Source of the DNA: CAVSJJ01 sp963728395
GTDB taxonomy: Bacteria; Actinomycetota; Actinomycetes; Actinomycetales; Dermatophilaceae
Reading direction: 5' to 3'
DNA length: 64,000 nucleotides
Assembly: GCA_963728395.1 (NCBI GenBank)
Contig: CAVSJJ010000003.1
Coordinates: forward strand, 868,001 to 932,000
In this document: piece by piece, positions 16,566 to 25,204 of the stretch
Layout: each line of letters opens with the position of its first letter
How positions within the stretch are numbered: the first letter of the stretch is position 1
Position numbers and translations under genes: made by a program
Notes under the pieces: generated by a model
Seen by the model: the letters and a program-made list of their open reading frames with translations, nothing else
The model's database searches: none
Told to the model about the DNA's origin: nothing

Positions 16566-18446
16566 TCAGGTGTCGTAGTGGGCGTCGAGCTGGCCCTTGA
16601 ACTTGTCCGAGACGACCTTGCGCCGCAGCTTGAGGCTCGGGGTGAGCTCCCCGGCCTCGACGGTGAGGTCGCGCTCGAGGATGGTGAACTTCTTGATCGT
16701 CTCCCACCGGTTGAGGCCCGCGTTGAGCTGGTCGACGTAGCCTTGGACCATCTGCCGGGCCTGCGGCGAGGCGACGACCTCGTCGTACGGGCGCCCCTCC
16801 ATCCCGTTGGCGCCGGCCCACCCGGCCATCGCCTCGGGGTCGAGGGTGATCAGCGCCGAGACGAAGTTCCGCTCCGCGCCGTGCACGACGAACTGGCTGA
16901 CGTACGGGCACAGCCCCTTGAACGTCGACTCGATGGCGGACGGGGCGACGTACTTGCCGCCGGAGGTCTTGAACAGGTCCTTCTTCCGGTCGGTGATGCT
17001 GAGGAACCCGCGCTCGTCGATCTCGCCGATGTCGCCGGTGTGGAACCACCGCTCGTCGGTCAGCGCCTCGCTCGTCGCCTCCGGGTTGTTGTGGTAGCCC
17101 TCCATGATGCCGGGGCCGCGCAGCAGGACCTCTCCGTCCTGGGCGATGCGCACCTCGGTCTCGGGGAACGGCCAGCCCACCGTGCCGTAACGGTATGCCG
17201 CGAGCCGGTTGACGAAGGTCGCGGCGCTGGACTCGGTCAGGCCGTACCCCTCGGCGATCTGCAGCCCCATCGCGTCGAACCAGCGGGCCACGTCCTGGTT
17301 GAGGGCGGCGGAGCCGGAGATGAAGAACCGGATCCGGCCGCCGAACCGCTCGCGGATCTTCGTCATGACGAGCTTGTCGGCCAGGGCGTACTTGCGGGCG
17401 AGCATCCCGGTCGGGTTCCGGCCCTGCTCACGCAGCGTGCTGACCTCGCGGCCGACCCCCTCGGCCCAGTGGAAGAGCTTCTCCTTGATGCCGCCCTCCT
17501 CGGCCACCGTCATCTGGATCCGGCCGTACGCCTTCTCGAAGATGCGCGGCGCGGCCCCCATGAAGGTCGGCTTGACGACGGCGAGGTTCTCGACGATCTT
17601 GTCGATCCGCCCGTCGATGGCCGTTGCGAAGCCCAGCTGGAGGGGCAGGGTGAGCAGCATCTTCCCGAAGCTGTGGGCGAGCGGGAGCCAGAGGTACTGC
17701 AGGTCGTCCTCGCCGAGGATCCGGATCGACTCCACAGCCCCGGCCACATAGGTCCACGAGTCGTGCAGGAGGCGCACCCCCTTCGGCCGGCCCGTCGTCC
17801 CCGAGGTGTAGATGATCGTCGCGAGCATGTCGCGCCGGGTCGCGTCGATCCGGGCGTCGATCACGCCGGGGTCGTCGGCGAGCCGGGCCTCGCCGAGCCG
17901 GTCGAGGTCGGCCATCGTGATGACCCAGCCGTCGGTGCCGAGGTCGAGCCCCTCGGGGTCGAAGACGACGACCTTCTCGACGCCGGGCGTCTGCGACCGG
18001 ATCCCCCGCAGCTTCGCGACCTGCTCGGCGTCCTCGGCGAACGCGACGACGGTGCCGGAGTCGCTGAGGATGAAGGCGACGTCGTCGGCCATCGTCGAGG
18101 GATAGATCGTCGTCGTCGCCGCACCGACACACATGACGGCCAGATCGGCCATGGCCCACTCGTAGCGGGTGTTGGAGGCGATGGCGACGCGCTGCTCGGG
18201 CTCGACGCCGAGGGCGACCAGGCCGGCGGCGAGCCGGTCGACGACGTGCTTGGTCTGCGCCCAGGTGACCGTCACCCAGCCCTCGTCGCCGGCACGCGGG
18301 GCGGCGTAGAGGAAGGCCGGCCGGTCGGGCGTCTTGGCCACCCGGTCGCGGAAGAGCGCGCCGACGCTCTCGGCGCGGTTCTCGATGAGATCGAGATCGA
18401 TCGGCTCGTCGGACGGGCTGTGGATCTGCGGAGCGGCGGTGAGCAT
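16566..18446 (-). CDS. Long-chain acyl-CoA synthetase (AMP-forming)
   Basis: 626 residues, typical FadD15-like length. Adenylate-forming enzyme: P-loop YTSGTTGRPKG, the Pro-Leu-Ala-His segment LPLAHSFGKM, the gate motif EGYGLTESS, WFHTGDIGEID and the hinge DRKKDLFKTSGGKYVAPSAIE; the C-terminal lysine region LKLRRKVVSDKF closes the active site. It activates fatty acids as acyl-AMP and transfers them to CoA. No membrane segment or signal peptide. Divergent from tryptophanase with a 111-nt gap. No other beta-oxidation gene is adjacent, so the chain length preferred is unknown. Confidence 0.93.
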   Translation of the reverse strand: MLTAAPQIHSPSDEPIDLDLIENRAESVGALFRDRVAKTPDRPAFLYAAPRAGDEGWVTVTWAQTKHVVDRLAAGLVALGVEPEQRVAIASNTRYEWAMADLAVMCVGAATTTIYPSTMADDVAFILSDSGTVVAFAEDAEQVAKLRGIRSQTPGVEKVVVFDPEGLDLGTDGWVITMADLDRLGEARLADDPGVIDARIDATRRDMLATIIYTSGTTGRPKGVRLLHDSWTYVAGAVESIRILGEDDLQYLWLPLAHSFGKMLLTLPLQLGFATAIDGRIDKIVENLAVVKPTFMGAAPRIFEKAYGRIQMTVAEEGGIKEKLFHWAEGVGREVSTLREQGRNPTGMLARKYALADKLVMTKIRERFGGRIRFFISGSAALNQDVARWFDAMGLQIAEGYGLTESSAATFVNRLAAYRYGTVGWPFPETEVRIAQDGEVLLRGPGIMEGYHNNPEATSEALTDERWFHTGDIGEIDERGFLSITDRKKDLFKTSGGKYVAPSAIESTFKGLCPYVSQFVVHGAERNFVSALITLDPEAMAGWAGANGMEGRPYDEVVASPQARQMVQGYVDQLNAGLNRWETIKKFTILERDLTVEAGELTPSLKLRRKVVSDKFKGQLDAHYDT

Positions 18447-18557
18447 CTGCGGTCCTCGTCGTTGGGGGCCAGTGCGGAGAGGATGCCACAGGAGGAGGGC
18501 GCGTCGGGAGGGGTCGTCCCGGATTTCCTACTTGCGGGTAGGTGAGGCAGTGCCACG

Positions 18558-20012
18558 ATGAGCGGCATGAGCACCCATCCCGACACCGCCGCCGGTCCCG
18601 ACGCCCAGCCCACCTCCGCCGTGCGCACCCCGGCCGAACCGTCGTTCCGCACGATCATCGAGCCGTTCCGGATCCACTCCGTCGAGCCGCTCCACCTGAC
18701 GACGGCGGCGCACCGACGCGAGACCGCCCGCGACGCGGCATACAACCTCTTCCAGATCCACGCCGAGGACGTCCTCATCGACCTGCTCACCGACAGCGGG
18801 ACCGGCGCGATGAGCCGGGACCAGTGGGCCGCCATCCAGCACGGCGACGAGTCGTACGCCGGTAGCCCGAGCTGGTTCGTCTTCGCCGACGCCGTGCGCG
18901 AGCTCTTCCCCTACCGGCACGTCATCCCGACCCACCAGGGGCGGGCCGCCGAGCGGATCCTCTTCTCGGTCGTCGGCGGGGCCGGGAAGGTCGTCCCGAG
19001 CAACACCCACTTCGACACGACCCGGGCCAACATCGAGTTCACCGGCGCCGAGGCTCTCGACCTCGTCATCGCCGAGGGCCACGACCCCGGCAGCGAGCAC
19101 CCGTTCAAGGGGAACATGGACGTCGCCGCCCTCGACGCACTGCTCGCCGAGCGGGGCGCGGACGTCCCGTGCGTGATGATGACGATCACGAACAACTCCG
19201 GCGGCGGCCAGCCGGTCTCGCTCGAGAACCTCCGGGCCGTCTGCGAGGTGGCCCATGCGCACGGCAAGCCGCTCTTCCTCGATGCCTGCCGGTTCGCCGA
19301 GAACGCATGGTTCATCCGGCTGCGCGAGCCGGGACAGGGCGAGCGGGACGTGCCCGACATCGTCCGGGAGATGGCCTCGCTCGCCGACGGGATGACGATG
19401 TCGGCGAAGAAGGACCCGATGGGCAACATCGGTGGCTGGCTCGCCCTCGACGACGACGACCTCGCGACCGAGTGCCGCAACCTGCTCATCCTCACCGAGG
19501 GCTTCCCGACGTACGGCGGCCTCGCCGGGCGTGACCTCGAGGCACTGGCCCAGGGGTTGAAGGAGGTCGTCTCGCACGACTACCTCACCTACCGGATCGC
19601 CTCGACGGCCTATGTCGCCGAGGCCCTGGACCGGCTCGGTATGCCGCGGCTGCGCCCCGCCGGCGGACACGCCGTCTACCTCGACGCCCGGGCCCTGCTC
19701 CCCCACATCCCGCCGACCCAGTACCCGGGGCAGGCCCTCGCCGTCGCGCTCTACGAGATCGGTGGGGTGCGGACCTGCGAGATCGGCACGGTGATGTTCG
19801 GCCGGCAGCCGGACGGCTCGGAGCGGCCGGCGGCGATGGACCTCGTCCGGCTCGCCATCCCCCGACGGACCTACACCCAGAGCCACATGGACTACGTCGT
19901 CGAGGTGTGCGAGCAGGTGCTTGCCGTCGCCGGCGACCTACCGGGCTACCGGATCGTCGACGAGCCAGCGGCGCTGCGCCACTTCTCGGCGCGCTTCGAG
20001 CCGATCACCTGA
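18558..20012 (+). CDS. tnaA: Tryptophanase (tryptophan indole-lyase)
   Basis: 484 residues. PLP beta-eliminating lyase that splits tryptophan to indole, pyruvate and ammonia. Recognisable blocks: PTHQGRAAERILF, NTHFDTTRANIEF, TNNSGGGQPVS, LDACRFAENAWFI, and the Schiff-base lysine in MSAKKDPMGN (second Lys, about 285). The C-terminus ALRHFSARF has His (about 475) where TnaA has its catalytic-site His463; tyrosine phenol-lyases have Phe there, so tryptophanase is preferred. No tnaC-like leader peptide and no tryptophan permease are adjacent. ATG at 18558 or 18567 are both possible; GAGG lies upstream. The N-terminal ~25 residues are an extra Thr/Pro/Ala-rich extension. Confidence 0.9.
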   Translation: MSGMSTHPDTAAGPDAQPTSAVRTPAEPSFRTIIEPFRIHSVEPLHLTTAAHRRETARDAAYNLFQIHAEDVLIDLLTDSGTGAMSRDQWAAIQHGDESYAGSPSWFVFADAVRELFPYRHVIPTHQGRAAERILFSVVGGAGKVVPSNTHFDTTRANIEFTGAEALDLVIAEGHDPGSEHPFKGNMDVAALDALLAERGADVPCVMMTITNNSGGGQPVSLENLRAVCEVAHAHGKPLFLDACRFAENAWFIRLREPGQGERDVPDIVREMASLADGMTMSAKKDPMGNIGGWLALDDDDLATECRNLLILTEGFPTYGGLAGRDLEALAQGLKEVVSHDYLTYRIASTAYVAEALDRLGMPRLRPAGGHAVYLDARALLPHIPPTQYPGQALAVALYEIGGVRTCEIGTVMFGRQPDGSERPAAMDLVRLAIPRRTYTQSHMDYVVEVCEQVLAVAGDLPGYRIVDEPAALRHFSARFEPIT

Positions 20013-20018
20013 CCGCGT

Positions 20019-20035
20019 CTCCCCGCGTCGGGGAG
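20019..20035. terminator. Short hairpin between tnaA and ribF
   Basis: CTCCCCG-CGT-CGGGGAG, 7-bp perfect stem with a 3-nt loop, starts 7 nt after the tnaA stop in a 32-nt convergent gap. No U-tract. Likely serves both genes. Confidence 0.55.
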
Positions 20036-20044
20036 TCGGAAGGG

Positions 20045-21013
20045 TCAGGGGACGATCGTCGTGATGAGCTCGCGGCACCGGGCGACGTCGCCGGCCATCG
20101 CCTCGAGGAGCTCATCGATGGAGTCGAACTTCAGCGTGGGGCGGATGCGGGCGGTGAACTCGACCATCACCTGCTCGCCGTAGAGGTCGAGGTCGTCGCG
20201 GTCGAGGACGTAGGCCTCGACCGTGCGCCGGTCGTTCGTGGTGAAGGTGGGGTTCGTCCCGATCGAGATCGCCGCCGGCATCGTCCGGTCCGGGGTTCCC
20301 ACGGGCTGCTCGAGCCGGGTCAGCCACCCGGCATACACGCCCTCCTGCGGGACGAGGCCGACCGAGTCCGGGCCGAGGTTGGCGGTGGGGTAGCCCATCG
20401 CCTTGCCCCGGTGGTTGCCGTGGACGACCTCGCCGAGCACCCGGTGCGGGCGGCCGAGGATGCGGCCCGCGCTGGCGACGTCGCCCTGCGAGAGGAGGCG
20501 ACGGATCATCGTCGAGGAGTAGCGCTCCTCGTCACCGAGGTCGTCGAGGACGACGACCTCGAAGCCGAGCTGCTCGCCGAGGCCCCGCAGCGTCGAGACG
20601 TCGCCGGAGTTACGGACGCCGAAGCGGGTGTCGGCGCCGACGACGACGACGGTGGCGCACAGGCCACGGAGGAACACCTCGCGGACGAACACCTCCGGCG
20701 GCTGCTTCGCCAGGTCGGGCGTGAACTCCATGACGAGGAGGCCGTCGATGCCGGTCAGCTCGATGAGGTCCTCGCGCAGCCGGCCGGGCGCGACGAGCGT
20801 CGGCGCCTGGTCCGGTCGCAGGACCGCGACCGGGTGCGGGTCGAAGGTGACGGCGACGGACGGCAGCCCCCGCTGACGCCCCACCTCGATGAGCGCGTTC
20901 AGCACGGCCTTGTGGCCGCGGTGAACGCCGTCGAAGTTCCCGAGCGTCGCCACGCAGGGGCGCAGGCCATCGGGTGTCTGGGCGGGGTCGGTCCAACGAT
21001 GCACGAGGGACAC
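20045..21013 (-). CDS. ribF: Bifunctional riboflavin kinase / FAD synthetase
   Basis: 322 residues. It makes FMN from riboflavin and then FAD. The adenylyltransferase domain starts CVATLGNFDGVHRGH (nucleotidyltransferase motif) and includes VTFDPHP and the ISSTxIR-like segment YSSTMIRRLL. The kinase domain begins GEVVHGNHRGKAMGYPTANL and has GTNPTF and the catalytic Glu region RTVEAYVLD. GTG start (21013) lies 1 nt after the truB stop. Last gene of the rbfA-truB-ribF unit. The flavin it supplies may be relevant to the flavinylation genes at 35971-38695, but there is no direct link. Confidence 0.96.
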   Translation of the reverse strand: MSLVHRWTDPAQTPDGLRPCVATLGNFDGVHRGHKAVLNALIEVGRQRGLPSVAVTFDPHPVAVLRPDQAPTLVAPGRLREDLIELTGIDGLLVMEFTPDLAKQPPEVFVREVFLRGLCATVVVVGADTRFGVRNSGDVSTLRGLGEQLGFEVVVLDDLGDEERYSSTMIRRLLSQGDVASAGRILGRPHRVLGEVVHGNHRGKAMGYPTANLGPDSVGLVPQEGVYAGWLTRLEQPVGTPDRTMPAAISIGTNPTFTTNDRRTVEAYVLDRDDLDLYGEQVMVEFTARIRPTLKFDSIDELLEAMAGDVARCRELITTIVP

Positions 21014-21014
21014 T

Positions 21015-21923
21015 CTACGAAGTCGATGCGACGAAGACGACGAGGCTGCGAGCCGCGGGCCCGCTCTCGTCGAGGAGCGCGACGAGCCGACCGGCCGGGT
21101 CGAGGGCCGCGACCGGTCCCGGCCGGCCCGGGCTCGCGGACGGGATCCGCTGCCCGAAGCCGAGCGCCCGCGCCTCGGTCTCGTCCACCTCGCGCACCGC
21201 GAAGGCCGCCCCCGCCGCCTCCCCCATCGGCACGAGGGGCATCACCTCCCCCTGGGCCGCGACGAGACGGTCGAAGTCGTGGGCCTGGTCGATCGTGAAC
21301 CCCCCGACCCGGGTGCGTCGCAGCGCGGTGAGGTGCCCCGCCGAGCCGACGGCGGCACCGAGGTCCCGGGCCAGTGCGCGGACATAGGTCCCGGAGGAGA
21401 CGGTCACCTCGATGTCGAGATCGAGCACGTCGACACCGTCGACGACCAGCCGCCGCCGCTCGAGCACGGCGAAGCCGGCGACGGTCACCTCCCGAGCGGG
21501 CAGGTCGACCTCCTCACCGGCCCGGGCCCGGTGGTAGGACCGCACGCCGTCGACCTTGACCGCGCTGACCGCGCTGGGGACCTGGGCGATCGTCCCGGTG
21601 AGGGAGGCGACCGCCGCGTCGACCGCGGCATCGGTCACCTCGCCCGCCCCCGGATCGCTCGTCACCTCGCCTTCGGCGTCGTCGGTCAGCGTCGCGCGGC
21701 CCAGGCGCACCGTCGCCGCGTAGTCCTTGTCGCAGCCGACGAGGTGGGTCAGCAGCCGGGTGGCCCGACCCACCCCGAGGACGAGCACCCCGGTCGCCAT
21801 GGGGTCGAGCGTCCCCGCATGGCCCACCTTGCGGGTCCCGACGAGGCGCCTGGATCGGGCGACCACGTCGTGGCTCGTCCAGCCGGCCGGCTTGTCGACG
21901 ACGAGGATCCCGTCGGTGCTCAC
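21015..21923 (-). CDS. truB: tRNA pseudouridine(55) synthase
   Basis: 302 residues. Isomerises U55 in the T-loop of tRNAs. Begins GILVVDKPAGWTSHDVV and has the catalytic aspartate in GHAGTLDPMATGVL; CDKDYAATVRLG and SSGTYVRALARDLG complete the TruB pattern. A C-terminal PUA-like domain ends the protein. GTG start, sharing GTGA with the stop of rbfA (4-nt overlap), which indicates coupled translation. Confidence 0.96.
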   Translation of the reverse strand: MSTDGILVVDKPAGWTSHDVVARSRRLVGTRKVGHAGTLDPMATGVLVLGVGRATRLLTHLVGCDKDYAATVRLGRATLTDDAEGEVTSDPGAGEVTDAAVDAAVASLTGTIAQVPSAVSAVKVDGVRSYHRARAGEEVDLPAREVTVAGFAVLERRRLVVDGVDVLDLDIEVTVSSGTYVRALARDLGAAVGSAGHLTALRRTRVGGFTIDQAHDFDRLVAAQGEVMPLVPMGEAAGAAFAVREVDETEARALGFGQRIPSASPGRPGPVAALDPAGRLVALLDESGPAARSLVVFVASTS

Positions 21924-22411
21924 CCCGGCTCGCCGGCGTCGCCGTCGCCCGAGGCGCGCTCGCCGGCGGCCGCCTCCTCGGCCTCGAGGGCCTCCCTCGC
22001 CTTGCGGTAGGGATCGGCCTCTCCCGCGTATGCCGCCGCGGCGGCCGCCGCGGCCACCGACGCGTCGCGCTCGCGGGCCTCGCGCAGCAGGTCCTCCAGG
22101 TGGGCGGCCGTCTCGGGGACGGCGTCCGCGATGAACTCGAGGGTCGGGGTGAGCCGGATGCCGAGCTGCTTGCCGACGAAGGAGCGCAGCTTGCCGCGGT
22201 TCTTCTCGAGCAGCCCGGCCGTCGTCTCCCGCTGCGCCTCGTCGCCGAGGACGGTGTAGAAGACGGACGCGTGCTGGAGGTCCCCGGTCACCCGGACGTC
22301 GGTGATGGTGACGAACCCCAGATCCGGGTCCTTGACGATCTGCTCGAGGTTGGCCGCAGTGAGGGTCTTGATGCGGTCGGCGATCCTCTGGGCACGCGGG
22401 TGGTCGACCAC
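21920..22411 (-). CDS. rbfA: Ribosome-binding factor A
   Basis: 163 residues. Binds the 30S subunit during 16S 5'-end maturation and cold growth. The KH-like domain includes RAQRIADRIKTLTAANLEQIVKDP, FVTITDVRVTGDLQHASVFY and GKQLGIRLTPTLEF. The tail has an alanine run (about 118-128) and acidic residues. In many bacteria rbfA directly follows infB; here its start is separated from the infB stop by about 2.8 kb containing three plus-strand genes. Confidence 0.95.
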   Translation of the reverse strand: MVDHPRAQRIADRIKTLTAANLEQIVKDPDLGFVTITDVRVTGDLQHASVFYTVLGDEAQRETTAGLLEKNRGKLRSFVGKQLGIRLTPTLEFIADAVPETAAHLEDLLREARERDASVAAAAAAAAYAGEADPYRKAREALEAEEAAAGERASGDGDAGEPG

Positions 22412-22498
22412 GGCTCCTCCTCGGCTCGGGTGACGGGGCAGCCACCCACCCTAGCCAGTGTGTGCACCAGCCCTCACATGTCCGTACCATCTGGGCCC

Positions 22499-23131
22499 AT
22501 GACCTCCCCGGCCGCCGGTCCCCTGCGCGCGCTGCGCGCCGCGGTGCTGGCGAGCGTCGTGCTCACCCTGGGGTCCGTCGCGCACGCCGCCGCCGGGGGC
22601 GGGACCCCCACCCCCGTCGTCCTCGTCGTGCTCGGCCTGCTTCTCACGCCGCTCGTCCTCGTCGCCACCCGGCGCCGCCTCGGCACCGGACGGGCCGCGG
22701 CATACCTCGGCGGTGCCCAGCTCGGCATCCACCTCGTGCTCCACTCGCTCACCCCGGTCGCGGGCACGGCCGAGGGCGTCCCGCCCGTCCACTGCGGCGA
22801 CCTCGACCTCGTCACGGCAGCGCACGCCTCGGGCGCCCTCGGCGCCTCGGCGGACCTCACGGCGATGGCCGACATGGCCCAGATGGGCGGCGTGCTCGGC
22901 CTCACCCCGCCGATGCTCCTCGCCCACGCGGTGGCGACCGGCCTGACGGCGTGGCTCCTCGGCCGGGGCGAGGCGATCCTCTGGCGGGTCGTCCGGGCGC
23001 TGCTGCCCCACCGTGCCCGGCCCGCCGACATTCCGGTGCCACACGTCCCCACCGGCCGGACGCTCGCCCGCGCCATCGAGGCCGTCCGGTCGGCGCCCGT
23101 CGGGCCACGAGCCCCACCGCTGCCGCGCTGA
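22499..23131 (+). CDS. Four-TM membrane protein of unknown function, linked to copper chaperone
   Basis: 210 residues; I do not recognise a named family. Predicted helices: about 14-33, 40-58, 66-86 and 135-156, the last two carrying histidines (HLVLHSL, LLAHAVATG). The outside-facing segment between TM3 and TM4 is rich in His, Cys and Met (VPPVHCGD, MADMAQMGG), which could bind copper. The C-terminus is cytoplasmic and Pro/Arg-rich. ATG at 22499 or 22478 in the same frame; TACCAT at 22485-22490 could be a -10 giving a nearly leaderless message. It is followed by the PCu(A)C lipoprotein gene after 121 nt. Confidence 0.7.
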   Translation: MTSPAAGPLRALRAAVLASVVLTLGSVAHAAAGGGTPTPVVLVVLGLLLTPLVLVATRRRLGTGRAAAYLGGAQLGIHLVLHSLTPVAGTAEGVPPVHCGDLDLVTAAHASGALGASADLTAMADMAQMGGVLGLTPPMLLAHAVATGLTAWLLGRGEAILWRVVRALLPHRARPADIPVPHVPTGRTLARAIEAVRSAPVGPRAPPLPR

Positions 23132-23252
23132 CCCCCGACCGTCGGGCGTTCGGCTCGACGGCCCCCTCCCCATTCCCACCCCCTGCGACGCCCCGAGCAG
23201 CCGCCTGATGGCGAGCCACCGGCGAGTGGGGGTCCCAGCACAGGAGTCAGCC

Positions 23253-23873
23253 ATGCGTTCCCCTATGAAGACCTCCGGGCGCCCGCGGGCCGCCCGGGCG
23301 GCCGTGCTCGCCCTCGTCGGCGTCGCGGCCCTCGGCCTGGCCGGCTGCGGCTCGGCCTCGGCGCCCGGCGCCGACCCGACGGCCGGCGCCACGCCCAGCA
23401 CGACCGCCATCACCCTCAGGGACGGCTGGGTCAAGGCCGTCGAGGACCTCGAGCACCCGATGTCGGCGACGAAGGGCCCGACCGACGGCGCGGGCGCGAG
23501 CCGCGAAGAGATGTCGGCACCGATGTCGGCGATGTTCGGCACGTTGACGAACGACACCGACGCGGACGTGACCGTCACGGCCGGTTCGACCCCGGTGGCC
23601 GGGATGGTCCAGCTCCACGAGACCGTCCGGGCCACCGACGGCCGGATGCAGATGCAGGAGAAGAAGGGTGGCTTCGTCGTCCCGGCGCACGGCAGCCTCG
23701 AGCTGGCGCCCGGTGGCAACCATGTCATGCTCATGGACCTCGGGCGGCCGCTGAGGAACGGCGACACGGTCACCATGACCTTCGAGACGAGCGCCGGCCC
23801 GGTCACCCTCGACGTGCCGATCCGCACCTTCACCGGCGCCAACGAGACGTACGACCCCAGCCCGACCTCATGA
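23253..23873 (+). CDS. PCu(A)C-type copper chaperone lipoprotein
   Basis: 206 residues, with AGGAG 6 nt before the ATG. A signal peptide ends in the lipobox LGLAGC (Cys about 32), so it is membrane-anchored on the outside. The PCu(A)C domain has the copper set: His in MVQLHETV, Met in GRMQMQE, and HxM in GGNHVMLMDL, equivalent to H(M)X10MX21HXM. Extra methionines in EEMSAPMSAMFG may add binding capacity. Family members deliver Cu(I) to cytochrome oxidase or other periplasmic/extracellular sites. It overlaps the next gene by 4 nt (ATGA), so copper delivery and the peroxidase are co-translated. Confidence 0.92.
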   Translation: MRSPMKTSGRPRAARAAVLALVGVAALGLAGCGSASAPGADPTAGATPSTTAITLRDGWVKAVEDLEHPMSATKGPTDGAGASREEMSAPMSAMFGTLTNDTDADVTVTAGSTPVAGMVQLHETVRATDGRMQMQEKKGGFVVPAHGSLELAPGGNHVMLMDLGRPLRNGDTVTMTFETSAGPVTLDVPIRTFTGANETYDPSPTS

Positions 23874-25123
23874 CCGGGACACCACGACGGGGCCCGGGAG
23901 GCGGCCCCGGCCGCCGGACCGTGCTGTGGTCCGGGCTGACCGGCCTGGCCGGCGCGGGCGCCCTGGCGGGACTCTCCGCCGGGGCGGCCGCCGGGCCGGC
24001 CGCGGCCGATGCCGCCACGGCCATCCCCGCCGCCGGTGCCACGGTGCGGTCGCGCGGTTTCCGGGGCCGGCGCCAGGCCGGGGTCGTCGAGCCACCCCAG
24101 CCGTATGCCGCGTTGGTCGCGCTCGACCTGCCCGAGGGCTCCGATCGCGATGCCGTCCGGCGGCTGCTCACGGTGTGGACGGACGACATCGACCGGCTCA
24201 TGTCCGGCCGCGGGACCCTGACCGACCTCGAGCCGGAGCTGGCGGCGGTCACCGCCTCGCTCACCGTGACGCTCGGAGTGGGTCCTCGGCTCGTCGACGT
24301 CGTCGGCGCCGAGAAGCCCTCGTGGCTCGCGCCGCTGCCGGCCTTCCCGACGATCGACCGGCTACAGGAGCAGTGGAACGGCGGCGACGTCGTCCTCCAG
24401 ATCTGCGCCGACTCGCCGGTGACCGTCGCCCACGCCCAGCGCCGGCTCATCACGAGCGCCGGCGACCTCGCGACCATCCGGTGGGTGCAGCGGGGGTTCC
24501 GCGAGCCCTACGCCGGCCAAGGGTCGGGGCTACCGTTCCGCAACATGCTCGGCCAGGTCGACGGCACCGTGCAGCCGGACACGAGTGGGCCCGACGACGC
24601 CCTGCTGTGGCAACCGGGCACCGCCACGCCCGCCTGGCTCGCCAACGGCACCTCGATGGTCGTGCGACGGATCGGCATGCGGCTCGAGGCCTGGGACCGG
24701 GCCGACCGCCTCGCACGGGAGAATGCCATCGGCCGACGGCTCGACAGCGGCGCGCCGCTCACCGCCCCCGCCGACGCCCCGGCCGACGCCCCGGCCGACC
24801 TCACGGCGACCGACCACCTGGGCTTCCCCGTCATCGACGACTTCGCCCACCTGCGCCGGGCGCACGCGGTGGCGCCGCACGAGCGGTTCCTCCGCCGGCC
24901 CTACACCTATGACGACGCGCCGACCGCCGGCGAGCGCTCGCGGACCGGGCTCATCTTCGTCGCCTTCCAGGCCGACCCGGTGCGGCAGTTCGTCCCGGTC
25001 CAGCAGCGGCTGGCCGAGGCGGACCTGCTCAACCTGTGGACCGTCCCGGTCGGCTCGGCGGTCTTCGCCGTGCTGCCCGGGGCCCGCCCGGGCGAGATCC
25101 TCGGCGAGGCGATGTTCGCCTAG
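23870..25123 (+). CDS. Tat-exported Dyp-type haem peroxidase
   Basis: 417 residues. The N-terminus has a twin-arginine signal (GRRTVLWSGLTGLAGAGALAG). The Dyp signature GxxDG appears as MLGQVDGTVQP with the distal catalytic Asp, and the proximal haem histidine lies in LRRAHAVAPHERFLRRPYTYDD; QFVPVQQRL and ADLLNLWTVPVGSAVF are typical endings. Closest in type to EfeB/TfuDyP. Such enzymes oxidise dyes, aromatics or haem using H2O2 outside the cell. efeU and efeO are absent here; instead it is paired with copper proteins. It ends 19 nt before a strong terminator. Confidence 0.92.
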   Translation: MTGTPRRGPGGGPGRRTVLWSGLTGLAGAGALAGLSAGAAAGPAAADAATAIPAAGATVRSRGFRGRRQAGVVEPPQPYAALVALDLPEGSDRDAVRRLLTVWTDDIDRLMSGRGTLTDLEPELAAVTASLTVTLGVGPRLVDVVGAEKPSWLAPLPAFPTIDRLQEQWNGGDVVLQICADSPVTVAHAQRRLITSAGDLATIRWVQRGFREPYAGQGSGLPFRNMLGQVDGTVQPDTSGPDDALLWQPGTATPAWLANGTSMVVRRIGMRLEAWDRADRLARENAIGRRLDSGAPLTAPADAPADAPADLTATDHLGFPVIDDFAHLRRAHAVAPHERFLRRPYTYDDAPTAGERSRTGLIFVAFQADPVRQFVPVQQRLAEADLLNLWTVPVGSAVFAVLPGARPGEILGEAMFA

Positions 25124-25142
25124 CAGGTCGACACCGAACGCG

Positions 25143-25179
25143 GAGCGGGCGGCATACCAGTCCGGTATGCCGCCCGCTC
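25143..25179. terminator. Strong bidirectional hairpin made of an inverted GGCATACC word pair
   Basis: Perfect 16-bp stem: left arm 25143-25158 (GAGCGGGCGGCATACC), loop AGTCC, right arm 25164-25179. It lies between the convergent peroxidase and infB genes. The tips of both arms are the over-represented genome word GGCATACC/GGTATGCC in inverted orientation, the way uptake signal sequences are built into terminators in Neisseria and Haemophilus. Confidence 0.85.
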
Positions 25180-25204
25180 GGCGTGCGCCTGGGCCGTCAG
25201 ACCC

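Noticed and set aside
18447..18557. Search for a tnaC-like leader peptide
   Set aside because: No short frame with a tryptophan codon and ribosome binding site was seen upstream of tryptophanase.
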